A stretch of DNA of 64,000 nt, from assembly GCF_037176765.1 (NCBI RefSeq), contig NC_090023.1:98379366-98443365 (forward strand), in the 5' to 3' direction. The stretch is from Anolis sagrei (Eukaryota; Chordata; Lepidosauria; Squamata; Anolidae). Every line of letters begins with the position of its first letter. The first letter of the stretch is position 1. Below, piece by piece: positions 36,101 to 44,899 of the stretch. The notes under the pieces were generated by a model. That model saw only the letters and a program-made list of their open reading frames with translations, was not told the origin of the DNA and searched no databases. A program made the position numbers and the translations under genes.

Positions 36101-36650
36101 TTTCCCCAAATTTGTTAAACACTTTAATAAGAACTTCTTCATTTGGTTTTTCTGAGCCAGAGTCTTTCAGTGCAAACCATTTACAAGGCAAACCCTCCAA
36201 ATGAATAGTGTCTGGTCTTTCCCCTGGCAGAGTTTCATTCATATCTTTTGCATCACGAAAAAAGGAATCCCAGTCATGTCGAGTAGGAAAATCAATTTTG
36301 TATTCTGCAGCACGAACTTTGAGAATGTCCGAAAAACCACTTAGTTTTATAGTTTTGCCATCTAGACATGTAAGGAAGGATTTAACCAGACCCTTATTTT
36401 CCACTTCTCCTTCAAAACGAATGAAATCCATGGTGCTTTTGGAAATTCGTAAAGTTGAGAATTGATGTGTTTGCACCATTCCTTTCAGCCTTTCCATCAC
36501 TTCCCAATTGGAAATAGACTTTCCTGGTTGCTTTAACTGTGGAAGTGCCACACTGATCGTCATTTTTGTAATGGGCTTGAGGAATAGTCCATATGGAGCA
36601 CAGAGCTCCACAGCTTCGGAAGTATCATGAACTATTGTAGCAGCTGCCAT
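26248..36650 (-). CDS. AKAP17A: A-kinase anchor protein 17A, complete coding region
   Basis: AKAP17A (XE7/SFRS17A) is a nuclear-speckle protein that binds PKA regulatory subunits and affects splice-site choice. Coding exons on minus are 36650-35889, 33145-32997, 31803-31563 and 27144-26248. All borders are AG/GT, phases close, and the total is 682 codons (human 695). Residues 1-254 (MAAATIVHDTSEAVELCAPY...) are nearly identical to human and include the RRM-like part from about 147 (DTIHLEGLPCKWFALK... to ...DGKAVACNIKV). Residues about 255-450 form a long charged coiled coil (KQKELEELEREKKREEKL...). The amphipathic stretch LQSIRLIAELLSRAK is a candidate PKA-anchoring helix (inference). After a less conserved linker, the last 80 or so residues are Arg/Ser-rich (RSSSREYAQYQRSSSRDREQ), as in splicing regulators. 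No defect was seen. The human protein is the closest I recognise. Confidence 0.97.
27330..28015 (+). mobile_element. L2-type LINE, reverse-transcriptase part
   Basis: Translation includes CLEKLVCRHTISCLPLTLDK, HQFVYKAKRSTEDNTATMVH, FGDFSSMFNTILPHRLVSKF and GMPQGCVLGPLLYTLYTYDF, an RT of the L2/Maui type found in vertebrates. The catalytic FADD box reads CADN and there is a stop at 27526, so it is dead. It is antisense to AKAP17A, in the intron between coding exons 3 and 4, and is split at 28016 by a hAT element. Confidence 0.85.
28016..28488. mobile_element. Non-autonomous hAT element, short copy
   Basis: Starts TAGGCCTGGGTAATAACG and ends ...GAAACCGCCCAAGCCTA. An exact 8-bp duplication (gtagccag) lies at 28008-28015 and 28489-28496. 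Same ends as 12614-13428 but in the opposite orientation, and with an unrelated middle. 473 bp. It split the L2 LINE. Confidence 0.92.
28497..29110 (+). mobile_element. L2-type LINE, 3' part after the hAT insertion
   Basis: Resumes with KRAQQRMYYLRLLRNQQLNE, then HCAIESVRTYCICVWFGNCT, and ends in a non-coding tail with 'tgtacaatgacaataacgtt', typical of L2 3' ends. With 27330-28015 it makes one element. Confidence 0.85.
29138..29500 (-). mobile_element. LINE 3' UTR end, reverse orientation
   Basis: An (ATC)n run followed by 'taccccaccaccatgtcccc' and 'ggactctgggcggctcacat'. This is the reverse complement of the 3' end of a reptile L2/CR1-like LINE with its simple-repeat tail. Related ends occur at 43107, 47430 and 61496. 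Confidence 0.65.
29522..29795 (+). mobile_element. tRNA-derived SINE, full length with poly-A
   Basis: The head is 'cccccggtggcgcagtgggt' with B box 'ggttcgaatccgg'. The end is 'gtcgctcctgacacgacc' plus a run of about 13 A. The 11-bp duplication atcagctctag lies at 29511-29521 and 29796-29806. Little divergence, so a recent insertion. It is in an AKAP17A intron. Confidence 0.93.
30760..30791. repeat. Perfect inverted repeat, 13-bp arms
   Basis: TTCAGTATTCCTC and its reverse complement separated by aaagtg, in AKAP17A intron sequence that is otherwise unique. Confidence 0.9.
30973..31129. repeat. 84-bp tandem duplication
   Basis: 'caatgcaattctatgatatg' through 'cttgataactgaaa' occurs at 30973 and again at 31057, essentially without change. 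A third, shorter copy is at 33730. Confidence 0.95.
31563..31803 (-). CDS. AKAP17A: AKAP17A coding exon 3
   Basis: 241 nt; acceptor tctttag|AAAACA, donor GCAAAG|gtgact. Encodes KQKELEELEREKKREEKLRK to NLQSIRLIAELLSRAK, almost the human sequence. Confidence 0.95.
32330..32835. repeat. Palindromic repeat family, split by a hAT element
   Basis: Left part 'gaaggctttcatggccggaa' to 'ggccatgttctagag', right part 'ggcatggccatataacccca' to 'acctacaacaacc'. Same family as 38694-39296. The hAT at 32405-32789 sits within it. Confidence 0.85.
32405..32789. mobile_element. Non-autonomous hAT element ('ggggtcctcaaac' family)
   Basis: Starts CAGGGGTCCTCAAACTAAGG and ends ...AAGTTTGAGGACCCCTG; an exact 8-bp duplication ttctagag lies at 32397-32404 and 32790-32797. 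385 bp with no coding capacity. Same terminal family as 51878-53063 and the older copy at 34250-34610. Confidence 0.93.
32997..33145 (-). CDS. AKAP17A: AKAP17A coding exon 2
   Basis: 149 nt; acceptor taaaag|GTTTCA, donor GGAAAG|gtacat. Encodes VSFDSTKHLSDASIRKRQLE and RQKLQELEKQREEQKRKEKE, the start of the coiled coil. The track frame on this strand hides the true acceptor. Confidence 0.95.
33215..33425 (-). mobile_element. tRNA-derived SINE, reverse orientation (MIR-like)
   Basis: 'acatggattcgaaccctgga' followed by 'caaaccactacatcacgttg' is the reverse complement of a tRNA-like SINE head; the body has 'gccttcctctgaggctg'. Old. It is in the AKAP17A intron just before coding exon 2. Confidence 0.6.
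33730..33772. repeat. Third, partial copy of the 84-bp unit
   Basis: 'caatgcaattctatgatatg' through 'caagtcaacataca' recurs here, again preceded by 'accctagg', about 2.7 kb from the tandem pair. Confidence 0.9.
34250..34610. mobile_element. Older hAT element, 'ctccaaactaaggcc' copy
   Basis: 'ccaaactaaggccagaatgc', then 'ctcatcagccaaaagcaggc' and 'ggccctcagctt' follow the copy at 32405-32789 in order, but are diverged and without the right terminus. An earlier insertion of the same family. Confidence 0.7.
34955..34995. repeat. Perfect inverted repeat, 17-bp arms
   Basis: CAGATGCATTTAAAGCC and its reverse complement with loop accagaa, in an AKAP17A intron. Confidence 0.95.
35118..35438 (+). 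mobile_element. Sauria-type SINE
   Basis: 'ctggtggcacagcgggttaa', B box 'gcggttcgaatccga', 'agtttgaaaacatgcaaata' and ending 'aaacctttacttta'. Somewhat more diverged than the copy at 21332. It lies 450 bp from AKAP17A coding exon 1. Confidence 0.9.
35889..36650 (-). CDS. AKAP17A: AKAP17A coding exon 1 (RRM-like region)
   Basis: 762 nt, 254 codons, ending AACATAAAG|gtgaag in phase 0. The ATG at 36650-36648 is preceded by an 18-base leader and a good acceptor (ttcttgctag|AATC, exon edge 36668), so a non-coding exon lies further upstream. Confidence 0.97.
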
Positions 36651-36668
36651 GGTTAAAAAGTTATGATT

Positions 36669-37374
36669 CTAGCAAGAATAGGCTTATCTATTTTGTAGAC
36701 ATGGATAGAAAACTGTTCCTCTATTTGAATAAATTACCATTTTAACTACATCTCAAAATCAGCTTTCAAAGACTGATTGTAAGTTCTCTGTCTTTTAGGG
36801 CATGTGAAATGTTATCATTATATGTGAATCCATTAAATAGGATTCCATTTTTAACTGTGCTGTTCTAGTGTTCTCTAATTGAAAGCAATATAAATTATCT
36901 TTGCAGAGTAACTGTAAAAGTATACAAGGAATAATAAGAATGTAATTTGCAAAAAGGAGCCTCAAAAAGTAGTCTTCTTGGAGCACACTGCTTCGACGCA
37001 ATTCTATGAATTATCACAATCTTGCGAGAATTTCATCATTCATAAAAGCTGGGAAAATATTCTGTGGAAAATTGAAATAGATGAGTTAGTGTCTTGTTTA
37101 TTAGATAAAAAAAGTATTTCTAAACATCATTGCCAATAAACATGGTTGCTCAAATTAACTGAAATAATTTATGAAATAAGCATCTTAACAACCCTTTTAT
37201 TTAGTCACAGTATGTTAGGTGAAGACAAACGGGTAACAACTTTAGAATCCTGAGTGTAACAGAATGCAGAATTACAGCCTCAGCAAAACAAACTTACAAA
37301 TTACACAAGTGTGTTAAAAAGGAATCTCATAAATATCATAGTTAAAGAACTTTATATCTGATACAGGATATCAA
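36669..37374. other. AKAP17A 5' UTR intron, no repeat recognised
   Basis: The sequence between the acceptor at 36669-36670 and the MITE cluster holds no recognised element. Confidence 0.45.
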
Positions 37375-37755
37375 GGCAGAAAATCCCACATTATCTGCAT
37401 GTGGACTCAGATAACCCAGTTCAAAGCAGATATTGTGAGATTTTCCACCTTGATATCCAAGGATATAGGGCTGTGTGGAAGGCCCTGAGATAACCTAGTT
37501 CAAAGCAGATGTTGTGGGATTTTCTGCCTTGATATTCTGGGGGCCCTTCCACACAGCCCTACATCCCAGAATATCAAGGCAGAAAATTCCACATTATCTC
37601 CTTTGAACTGTGTTATCTGAGTCCACACTCTGCCTTGATATTCTGGGATATCGGACTGTGTAGAAGGGCTCTCAGTCCACACTGCCATATATTCCAGTTC
37701 AAAGCAGATAATGTGGGATTTTATTCAGGTGTGTGGAAGGGGCCTCAGATTCTGT
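37375..37755. mobile_element. Cluster of MITE arms ('cttccacacagccc' family)
   Basis: At least three overlapping or nested copies, alternating 'tatcaaggcagaaaatccca' with its reverse complement and 'gggcccttccacacagccct' with its mirror. This is the family seen at 1027-1170. The array could fold into long hairpins. It is in the presumed first intron of AKAP17A. Confidence 0.75.
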
Positions 37756-38089
37756 ATGGAAGGGCCCTGGGCATAGATAGGGAGAGGAAACTGTAGTTGC
37801 AAAACGGGGCACGGACCATGTTAATTAGCCACAGATTAGCCATTAACATAAAATACAAACGTGTCAGCGAGAGCAGGGCTTACTCTATTTGTGAACATCC
37901 CAACTCTAGCCAGCCAGGGGCATCGAGTGGGCCTCCCAAGACAAAATGCTCCAGAAGATGGTCTATTTATAAAGCGCCCAAATCTTGCCCAATTCCTCCT
38001 TCTTCACAAACCCAACCACAAAAGGCCAAGGAGATACGCTCCCTCTCCCCTGAAAGCACCTCCTCTTATCCAGAAAGGCTGCAGAGACA

Positions 38090-38510
38090 AACCTAGCTCA
38101 TGCCCAGTTGACACCAAGGCCTCTCCTCTCCACGCACGACCATACGCACCCTTCGGCCTCGTTCTGAACCGCGACGGGAGGGGCCTCCACGGCCATCTCG
38201 CGCCTCTCCTCCTCGCTCCCTCGCTCGCTCCCTCCCTCGCGGGCTGCCCCAGGCGCAAGGCGACGCCGGCCTTCCCACAAGGCCCAGCGCCACCAAAACA
38301 AAAAAACTTCCGCTTCCCTCAAGACAACCAGGAACCTCAGTAAGCGAAGTAGCGAGCAGGAGGACCGGAAGTAGAGAGGCCGGGAAGTGCATAGAGCTAG
38401 CAAAGATAGAGCGGCAGACACTCTCTTACGGAGATTAGAGCGTTTCCTGTTGTCAGGGATCAGATGGCGGGCATGACTTGGGGGCGCATGCGCACTGAAT
38501 ACAAATTCAT
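38090..38510 (-). promoter_or_regulatory. AKAP17A: CpG-island promoter, probably of AKAP17A
   Basis: GC- and CpG-rich against an AT-rich surround. It has ETS-type sites (ACCGGAAGT at 38364-38372, CGGGAAGTG just after, ACTTCCGCTTCC near 38307), a perfect NRF1 site (GCGCATGCGC at 38484-38493) and a YY1-like AGATGGCGG at 38462-38470. There is no TATA box. This is the usual make-up of a housekeeping promoter. It lies 1.5 kb upstream of the AKAP17A ATG, whose exon begins at a splice acceptor, so a non-coding first exon here is the simplest reading. A divergent plus-strand transcript is possible. Confidence 0.75.
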
Positions 38511-38519
38511 ACGAAGTCT

Positions 38520-38690
38520 GAGGCCCTTTCTAGACAGCTGAATAGAATCCCTCATATGGACTCTGGGCCATTCCACGCAGCCATATAACCCAGAATATCA
38601 AGGCAGGAAATCTCTCAATATCTGCTTTGAACTGGAATATATGGCAGTGTGGACTCAGATAACGCAGTTCAAAGCAAATACTGAGGAAAT
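38520..38690. mobile_element. MITE ('gaatatcaaggc' family)
   Basis: 'ggccattccacgcagccata', 'cagaatatcaaggcagg' and mirror 'gcagttcaaagcaaatactg'. Same family as 1027-1170. Confidence 0.7.
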
Positions 38691-38693
38691 TGG

Positions 38694-39296
38694 GTTGTTG
38701 TAGGTTTTTTCGAGCTATATGGCCATGTTCTAGAGGCATTTTCTCCTGACGTTTCGCCTGCATTTATGGCGAGCATCCTCAGAAGTGGTGAGGTCTGTTG
38801 GAACTAGGAAAGGGGGTTATATATCTGTGGAATGACCAGGGTGGGACAAAGTACCCTTGTCTGCTGGAGCTAGGTGCGAATGTTTCAACTGACCACCTTG
38901 ATTAGCATTTGATGGCCTGTTCTTGGTGTGGCTTGTTAGTGCATTATGGTGGTCAGCTGAAATCCGTGAAATTTTTAAAATTCTAAAATTGCAACAGCAA
39001 AAACAGCAGAGAGAAAAACAGGCAGGGACATCTAGTCACCTTTCAAGAAGAGTTTGCTCCAGGCACTGTCAGCCCATTGTATGCTAATCAAGGTGGTCAG
39101 TGGAAAGATTCACACCTAGCCCAACTTACAAAAGCCCTTTGTCTTACCCTAGTCATTCCACAGATATATAAACCCCTTTTTCCCCAGCTCCTGCAGACCT
39201 CACCTCTGAGGATGCTTGCCATAGATGCAGGCGAAACGTCAGGAGAAATGCCTCTAGAACATGGCCATATAGCCCGAAAAAAACCCACAAGAACTG
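38694..39296. repeat. Palindromic repeat family, long copy
   Basis: Left arm 'gttgttgtaggttttttcga' and 'ctatatggccatgttctaga'; right arm 'aacatggccatatagcccga'. Between them is an inverted body: 'cctttgtcttaccc' against 'gggtgggacaaag', 'aaggtggtcagtgg' against 'ccttgattagcat' and more. The family is unclassified; I cannot tell whether it is a DNA transposon or a retroelement end. About 600 bp. Confidence 0.85.
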
Positions 39297-39429
39297 AGTA
39301 TTATTGGAATGTTGTCCGGTCACATCCAAGACCCCTGCCTGTAATTTCCTTAATACCCTTACAATGTACTGGGAGAAGTGGAGGGGAGGGAATAATTCAA
39401 TGGCTGTATTTAAGATTGTTTTCTGCTTA

Positions 39430-40353
39430 CTTTTAATTTTTTTTATTAAAACAGATTAAAACAAAACCTACATAGACCCCCCCCAAACCCCCCCCCCCAA
39501 AAACCCCATCAACAACATATTATAAATACTTTTTCTAGAACAATACTACTGCATCCTAAACATTTTAAAAAAGCAATAACTACAAACAATTTAATCTAAG
39601 GGCTTTACATTTTGTCTGATGGTTATATTCCGTCCATTTTCTACACCCATTTAGTGAAAAGGAACCATTGGTACATCCTTTCTCATAGAATAACACACTT
39701 CTAGTCCAAAAAACCTGTGATGTAGATTTGGCCCCATCTTTATTGGAGGAACACAATAAATGGGCCCCAGTCTTTCTTAATGTTAGTTAGAGATTTCTCC
39801 TTAATCAACGTAGTGTGTTTCCTGCTTCTGTTGATAAGATTGAGACTATCTGAGAGAAAGATCTGGCAACCATGCCCCTAGCCAATTTCACCTACTGAAA
39901 TGGACATCATCCCCAAATATCTATTATGTACATTGGACTGACCCTATTATGTGCACTGGAGCAAGACTATTAAGCCCAACAAGGACTCTTTGCAATTTGC
40001 CACACCACATTCCTTTTGATCGTGCCCCTCTCGGAGGTGGATCATTAAGCAGACTGATACTTTAAATGTTCCAATGATAGTTTACTGAATTTCTTGCCAT
40101 CAACACGCGCTAAACAGCACTGACCTTGGACAGAGTCCTGAGCTATTTAGGACAAGGTTCCTAGCCAGATTGTTTCCCAACCAATCAGGAGCTGGTATGA
40201 ATTTCTTTGATGTTGCTTGATCAGGTTCCTTTTTTATCTGTGAAAGTTGGAAAGTATGCTCTAGGAGATTTTCTGCCAATATAGTTTACTTGGAGTAACA
40301 ACTGCTAGCCAAAAAAACCTTACTTCTAAGGAAACATGCATTGGACTATGTTC
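39430..40353. other. Gene-free, probably repeat-derived
   Basis: It begins with an AT-rich stretch and a C-run (39477-39510) that resembles the 3' terminus of a LINE in reverse. The rest has no recognised motif, and no gene was found. Confidence 0.4.
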
Positions 40354-41079
40354 TGTCACGCGCTGGGCCTGTAACAATTGTCTTTTCTATAGGATGTATA
40401 CTTTAAGCCCAGTAGGAAGCCGGGGTGCTCCAAAGAAAGGGTATCAGGGTTTTTTTCCTGAAGTGATGGTCTTTAGAGACTTTCAAGATATAACAAAGTC
40501 TTTATTAAGGAACAAACAACAAATCTTCAATGGTTCAAACAACACTTCAAGGCTTTCTTAGTCTAGTCCTCAAGGAACTGGTACCTGACTTTGATTAACT
40601 GTACTTTCTCTATAAGAAAAAAAACCCTGTTTAACCTCTCCCAGGCTATCTATTATCTATGTCTCGTTGGTGTGGGTACTACTACCAATTCCAAATGCGT
40701 CTGGGCTTCGAGTAGACCTACCAGCCGAGGCTTGTAGATATTAAAGCTGGAATTCCGTGGATCTGTAATGCTGTCCTTTCTCCGAGAATTCTTTGAAACT
40801 TCAGGGCTGTTTTCCCTCTGATGCTGTGAGGCTGAGAGGCTGTGAGCTCTCAGCCAGAGCCTTGGGACCTTTCTCCTGGAATTTCTGTTTCCCCGGATGT
40901 TCTTGAGAAAGGATGCTTTTCTACGGGACGAGCAGGTCTACGTCCTATAGTTTAGCTTCCTTGTGTGAGACTGCCCAAAAAATGGCTCCTTTCCCTCCCA
41001 GAGTCCTGAACAGGGGGCAGAACCAAAGCTTAATTATAATGGACAGGAGGCCTGTCCTATGACTGCAAAACGGATAACA
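40354..41079 (-). mobile_element. Probable solo LTR of an old retroelement
   Basis: On minus the block begins TGTTATCC and ends GCGTGACA, with an AATAAA signal about 250 bases before its end. That is the plan of an LTR. No internal region adjoins it. Flanking duplications were not evident, so it is probably old. The family is likely Ty3/gypsy kin, but this is inference. Confidence 0.5.
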
Positions 41080-41603
41080 GAAAGAAAATAAAGTTGGAGC
41101 TCCTGGTACAGCCATACCAGCACAGACTGTGTTGCTTATTATTAACCACCCTGTAGCATAATATGTGGAATTCCACTAGAGGAGGCTGTTGTCATAAGAT
41201 AAACTTTGAATTATGTTGACTGGCAGAAACAGTATTTTCTTGGAACCTAAAAAAAGTTACATATACTTTACCTTAGCATAGGCCACCTAATCGATTGGTC
41301 TAAACAAGCCTTAGAAAAACTCAAAAGGGGAAAATTGATCTATCAGTGGTTATTAACCATGATGGCTCAGTGCAGAGATGGGGATCATATGGTCTTGCAA
41401 ATATTTTTAAATTGCAACTCCTATCATCCCACACCATTAACTATACTGGCTAGGACCGCTAGGACATCCAGATCCACAATATTTTGAGGGCACCATGATT
41501 TCCACCTCTAGATAAGCCCTCCTCTATAGGCAATGGAGAATATTATTGTAGTTGCTGTTAATTTTTATTCTGCCTTTTTCACTGATCAGTGATAAGTGAT
41601 CAG

Positions 41604-42232
41604 GGCGTTAAACCCCTGTGCCGGCAGGACTGAAGACCGACAAGTCACAGGTTCAAATCCGGAGAGAGCGCAGATAAGAGCCTTCTATCAGCTCTAGTTC
41701 CTGACACCAGGGCCGTAGCCAGAAAAAAATTTCGGGGAGGGTTGACAATTTCGGGGGGGGGGGCGTGTTGAAAATTTCGGGGAGGGTTGAAAATTTCGGC
41801 GGGGGGGGGGGTTGAAACCTGCCTCCTAGCTCACGCTGAAGCAAAGAGCACAGCAGGGGTAGAGCAACCTTCAATAGCCTGCAGCTCCGCCCCTGTCAAC
41901 CACCTCCACCAAGTCTGGCCTCCTTAATGAGAGCATTCAACACACACACTCCCAACTTGGTTGCTTCACTACATCGGCTATTGCTACAAGTAATGACAGT
42001 GTGAATAAATTGTCAATATTTGCTTGAGATAGGGCTTGCAGTTCTGGAGGGACTCTTAATTTTTGCATCTCATAGACTTAGCATGGGGTTTTGGTTAATC
42101 AGTTAAAATTCATGAGTAAACCAGGGTTTTTTTAAAAAATCTGAAACATTTCGGGGAGGGTTTGAACCCCTAAAACCACCCCCTCGCTACAGGCCTGCCT
42201 GACACAACCAAAAAAACAAACAAACCCCTGAT
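41604..42232 (+). mobile_element. tRNA-derived SINE split by a hAT element
   Basis: The head 'aaacccctgtgccggcagga' and 'caggttcaaatccgg' occupy 41604-41707. The tail 'cctgacacaaccaaaaaaac' resumes at 42198. Same SINE type as 29522-29795, with its 5' start missing. Confidence 0.85.
41708..42197. mobile_element. Non-autonomous hAT element ('cagggccgtagcc')
   Basis: Starts CAGGGCCGTAGCCAG and ends ...CTCGCTACAGGCCTG. An exact 8-bp duplication cctgacac lies at 41700-41707 and 42198-42205. It contains repeated 'ttgaaaatttcggggagggt' units and G-runs. 490 bp, non-coding. Confidence 0.9.
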
Positions 42233-42244
42233 CAGAAGTTAAAG

Positions 42245-42432
42245 TGGCTTGTTGTTTTTACCTTCAAGTCATTTTTAACTTATAGTGACTCCCAGGCAGA
42301 CATATAATGAGGTTTTCTGAGGCTGGGAGTGTGTGACTCACACAAGTTCACCAAGGGGGTTTCAATGGCCCAGCGGAGAATTAAGTTCTGCTCTCCAGAG
42401 TAGTAGTCCAATGCTTAAATCATTACACTATA
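42245..42432 (-). mobile_element. MIR-like SINE, reverse orientation
   Basis: 'accttcaagtcatttttaac', 'gaggttttctgaggctggga' and 'ccaatgcttaaatcattaca' are the reverse complement of the family at 16800 and 21885. Confidence 0.6.
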
Positions 42433-42850
42433 CAAGCTCTCAAAGCAGCTTACAATTTTTAAAGTATCACTAAATATCTATAAAATTCTAATGTTAAAAT
42501 AAGATTAAATAACAAAAAAATATAATCAGATTAAAAACTTCATCATTAAACATACACATGTTGGCACAACAATTAGTCATATCCAACACATTGTGTAAGA
42601 CCTTATATAGTCACACATCAAATGTCAGCCAGAACAGAAACATCTTTACTTGTCCGAGATAAGGAAGTAGGGAGACAATGTGATAGTTTCCCTCTTCATC
42701 CGATATTGCATAATTTGCTCTGATGAGGCATATGATAATCTTGTTATATCATATAGGCAATAAGATGTATGTACTATCCACATGGGATGCTCTGTCTGCA
42801 ATCCTCCCCTAAAGCTAGATCCTGAAAATGTGACTTCTACACTTGACTAA

Positions 42851-42976
42851 GGCCCCATCTGCACTGCCATATAAAACCTAAATTGTCTACTTTAACTGGA
42901 TTATATTAGTCTACACATAATCAAGTTCAAAGAAAATAGTCTGGATTTTATATGGCAGTGAAGACGGGGCCTGAAT
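42851..42976. mobile_element. MITE ('ggccccatctgcactgccat')
   Basis: A palindrome from 'aaggccccatctgcactgcc' to 'ggcagtgaagacggggcc'. About 125 bp, with no coding content. Confidence 0.75.
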
Positions 42977-43102
42977 TAAGTGCAGAAGGACCCAATGTCA
43001 CATTTAATCCCAGTTCCTCTTGGGAGTGAGTCCACACCCCAAACCGTAGACTTTCACTCCCCCCACCACCTCCTGACACATCAGGCTTCAGGGCTCTAGT
43101 GA

Positions 43103-43106
<4 letters not shown>

Positions 43107-43138
<32 letters not shown>

Positions 43139-43142
43139 TATA

Positions 43143-43178
<36 letters not shown>
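43107..43178. repeat. (ATA)n-(TTA)n palindromic microsatellite
   Basis: A run of ATA units changes to TTA units, so the whole tract can fold on itself. Confidence 0.95.
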
Positions 43179-43261
43179 CTACATTTATATCCCACCCTTC
43201 TCACCCCAGTGGGGGACTCAGGGTGGCTTACAATCAATGGCATACAATGCCGCATTACACA

Positions 43262-44899
43262 TCTATACATATAATAAAAGTCAAAGTTTGTATGCGGCGG
43301 ACGTGTGGCGGTGCGAGCGGAGGAGTATGTGCCAGCTTTCTGATTGGCTGCCGCTGCGGAGCTATTTGCATATGGTCGGAAAGGAAAAGGCCAGGGGCCA
43401 ATACAGACCAAACTTGGCACACAGAGCCTGCAAGACCCACTCGACATCCTACTGCAGTTTGGAGGAGGATGAACCATGGATGGACTTGCAGTACCATCAC
43501 TCACATTCTGAGACCGCTGTTAACCTCATCCAATGACTGATCAGGACCAAACTTGGCACATAGACCTCTCATGATCCACTTTACGTCCTGGTGTGGTTTG
43601 GCCGGGGATGGACCATGGATTATGGGACTTGCAGTACCTTTGCTCAATTCTTGAGACCACTGCAACCCTCATCCAATTACCGATAAGGACCAAACTTGGC
43701 ACACTGAGTCTCTATGACGCACTCTACATCCTGGTGCAGTTTGGAGGAGGATGCACCATGGACGATGGGACTTGCAATACCTGCACTCCCTTCCTAAGAC
43801 CATTACAACTGGCAACAATGATGGATCAGGACTACAATTCACACAGAGAGCCCGCATGACCCACTCTACATCCTGGTGCGGTTTGGAAGAATTTGGCAAT
43901 GGATGATGGGACTTGCAGTCACTTCACTCACTTCCTGAGACCACTGAGACTCTCGCCAATGACTGATCAAGACCAAACTTGGCACACAGAGCCCCCATGA
44001 CCCACTCTACATCCTGGTGCACTTTCAAGGAGGACAGACCATGGATGGTGATGGGACTTCAAGTACCTCCACTTCCCAAGACTGCTGCAAAACTCATCTA
44101 ATGACCAATCAAGACCAAACTTGGCACACAGAGCCCCCATGACCCATTCTACATGCTGCTGCAGTTTTGGAGGAGGGTTGACCATGGATGATGTGACTTC
44201 CAGTACCTTCACTCACATTCTGAGACCTCTGCAAACCTCATCCAATGACTGATCAAGACCAAACTTGGCACATAGACCTCTCATGACCCACTTTATGTCT
44301 TGGTATCGTTTGGAAAAATTGGAGATGGATGATGGGACTTGCAGTAACTTTACTCACTTTCTGAGACCACTAGACCCTCGCCAATGACTAATCAAGACCA
44401 AACTTGGCACACGGAGCCCCAATGACCCACTCTACATCCTGGTGCAGTTTGGAGGAGGACAGACCATGGATGATGGGACTTCAAGTACCTCCACTCCCTT
44501 CCCAAGATTGCTGCAACCCTCATTTAATGACTAATCAAGACCAAACTTGGCAAACAGAGCCCCCATGACCCACTCTACATCCTGCTGCAGTTTGAAGGGG
44601 GATGGATTTTGGATGATGGGACTTGCAGTACCTTTACTCACTTACTGAAACCACTGCCACCCTCATCCAGTGACTGATAAAGACCAAACTTGGCACACAG
44701 AGCCCCCATGACCCACTCTATATCCTGCTGCTGTTTGGAGGAGGGTGGACCATGGATGATGGGACTTCAAGTACCTTCACTCACTTCCTGAAAACAATGC
44801 AACCATCATCCAATGACCAATAATGACCAAACTTGGCATACAGAATCGCCATTACCCACTTTCTCTAATAACCCAGGCAGCGCCGGATCCCCAAGCTAG
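43262..44899 (+). mobile_element. Helitron (non-autonomous) with tandem array
   Basis: Starts TCTATACATATAATAAAAG after an A and ends ...GGATCCCCAAGCTAG before a T. This fits the Helitron rule of 5'-TC, CTRR-3' and insertion between A and T without target duplication. The interior is about 11 copies of a ~141-bp unit (first at about 43406, last at about 44823) starting 'gaccaaacttggcacacaga'. No Rep/helicase gene. Confidence 0.88.
43406..44875 (+). repeat. ~141-bp tandem array, about 11 units
   Basis: 'gaccaaacttggcac' recurs near 43406, 43547, 43688, 43829 (diverged), 43971, 44113, 44257, 44395, 44538, 44682 and 44823. Unit spacing is 138-144. It creates several open frames that are not genes. 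Confidence 0.92.

Noticed and set aside
37797-38421. Frames of 84-160 codons on both strands
   Set aside because: CpG-island sequence with few stops; no motif, and the frames conflict with the promoter reading.
39077-39436. 119-codon frame with PLRMLAIDAGETSGE
   Set aside because: This peptide is simply the translation of the palindromic repeat arm and recurs at every copy.
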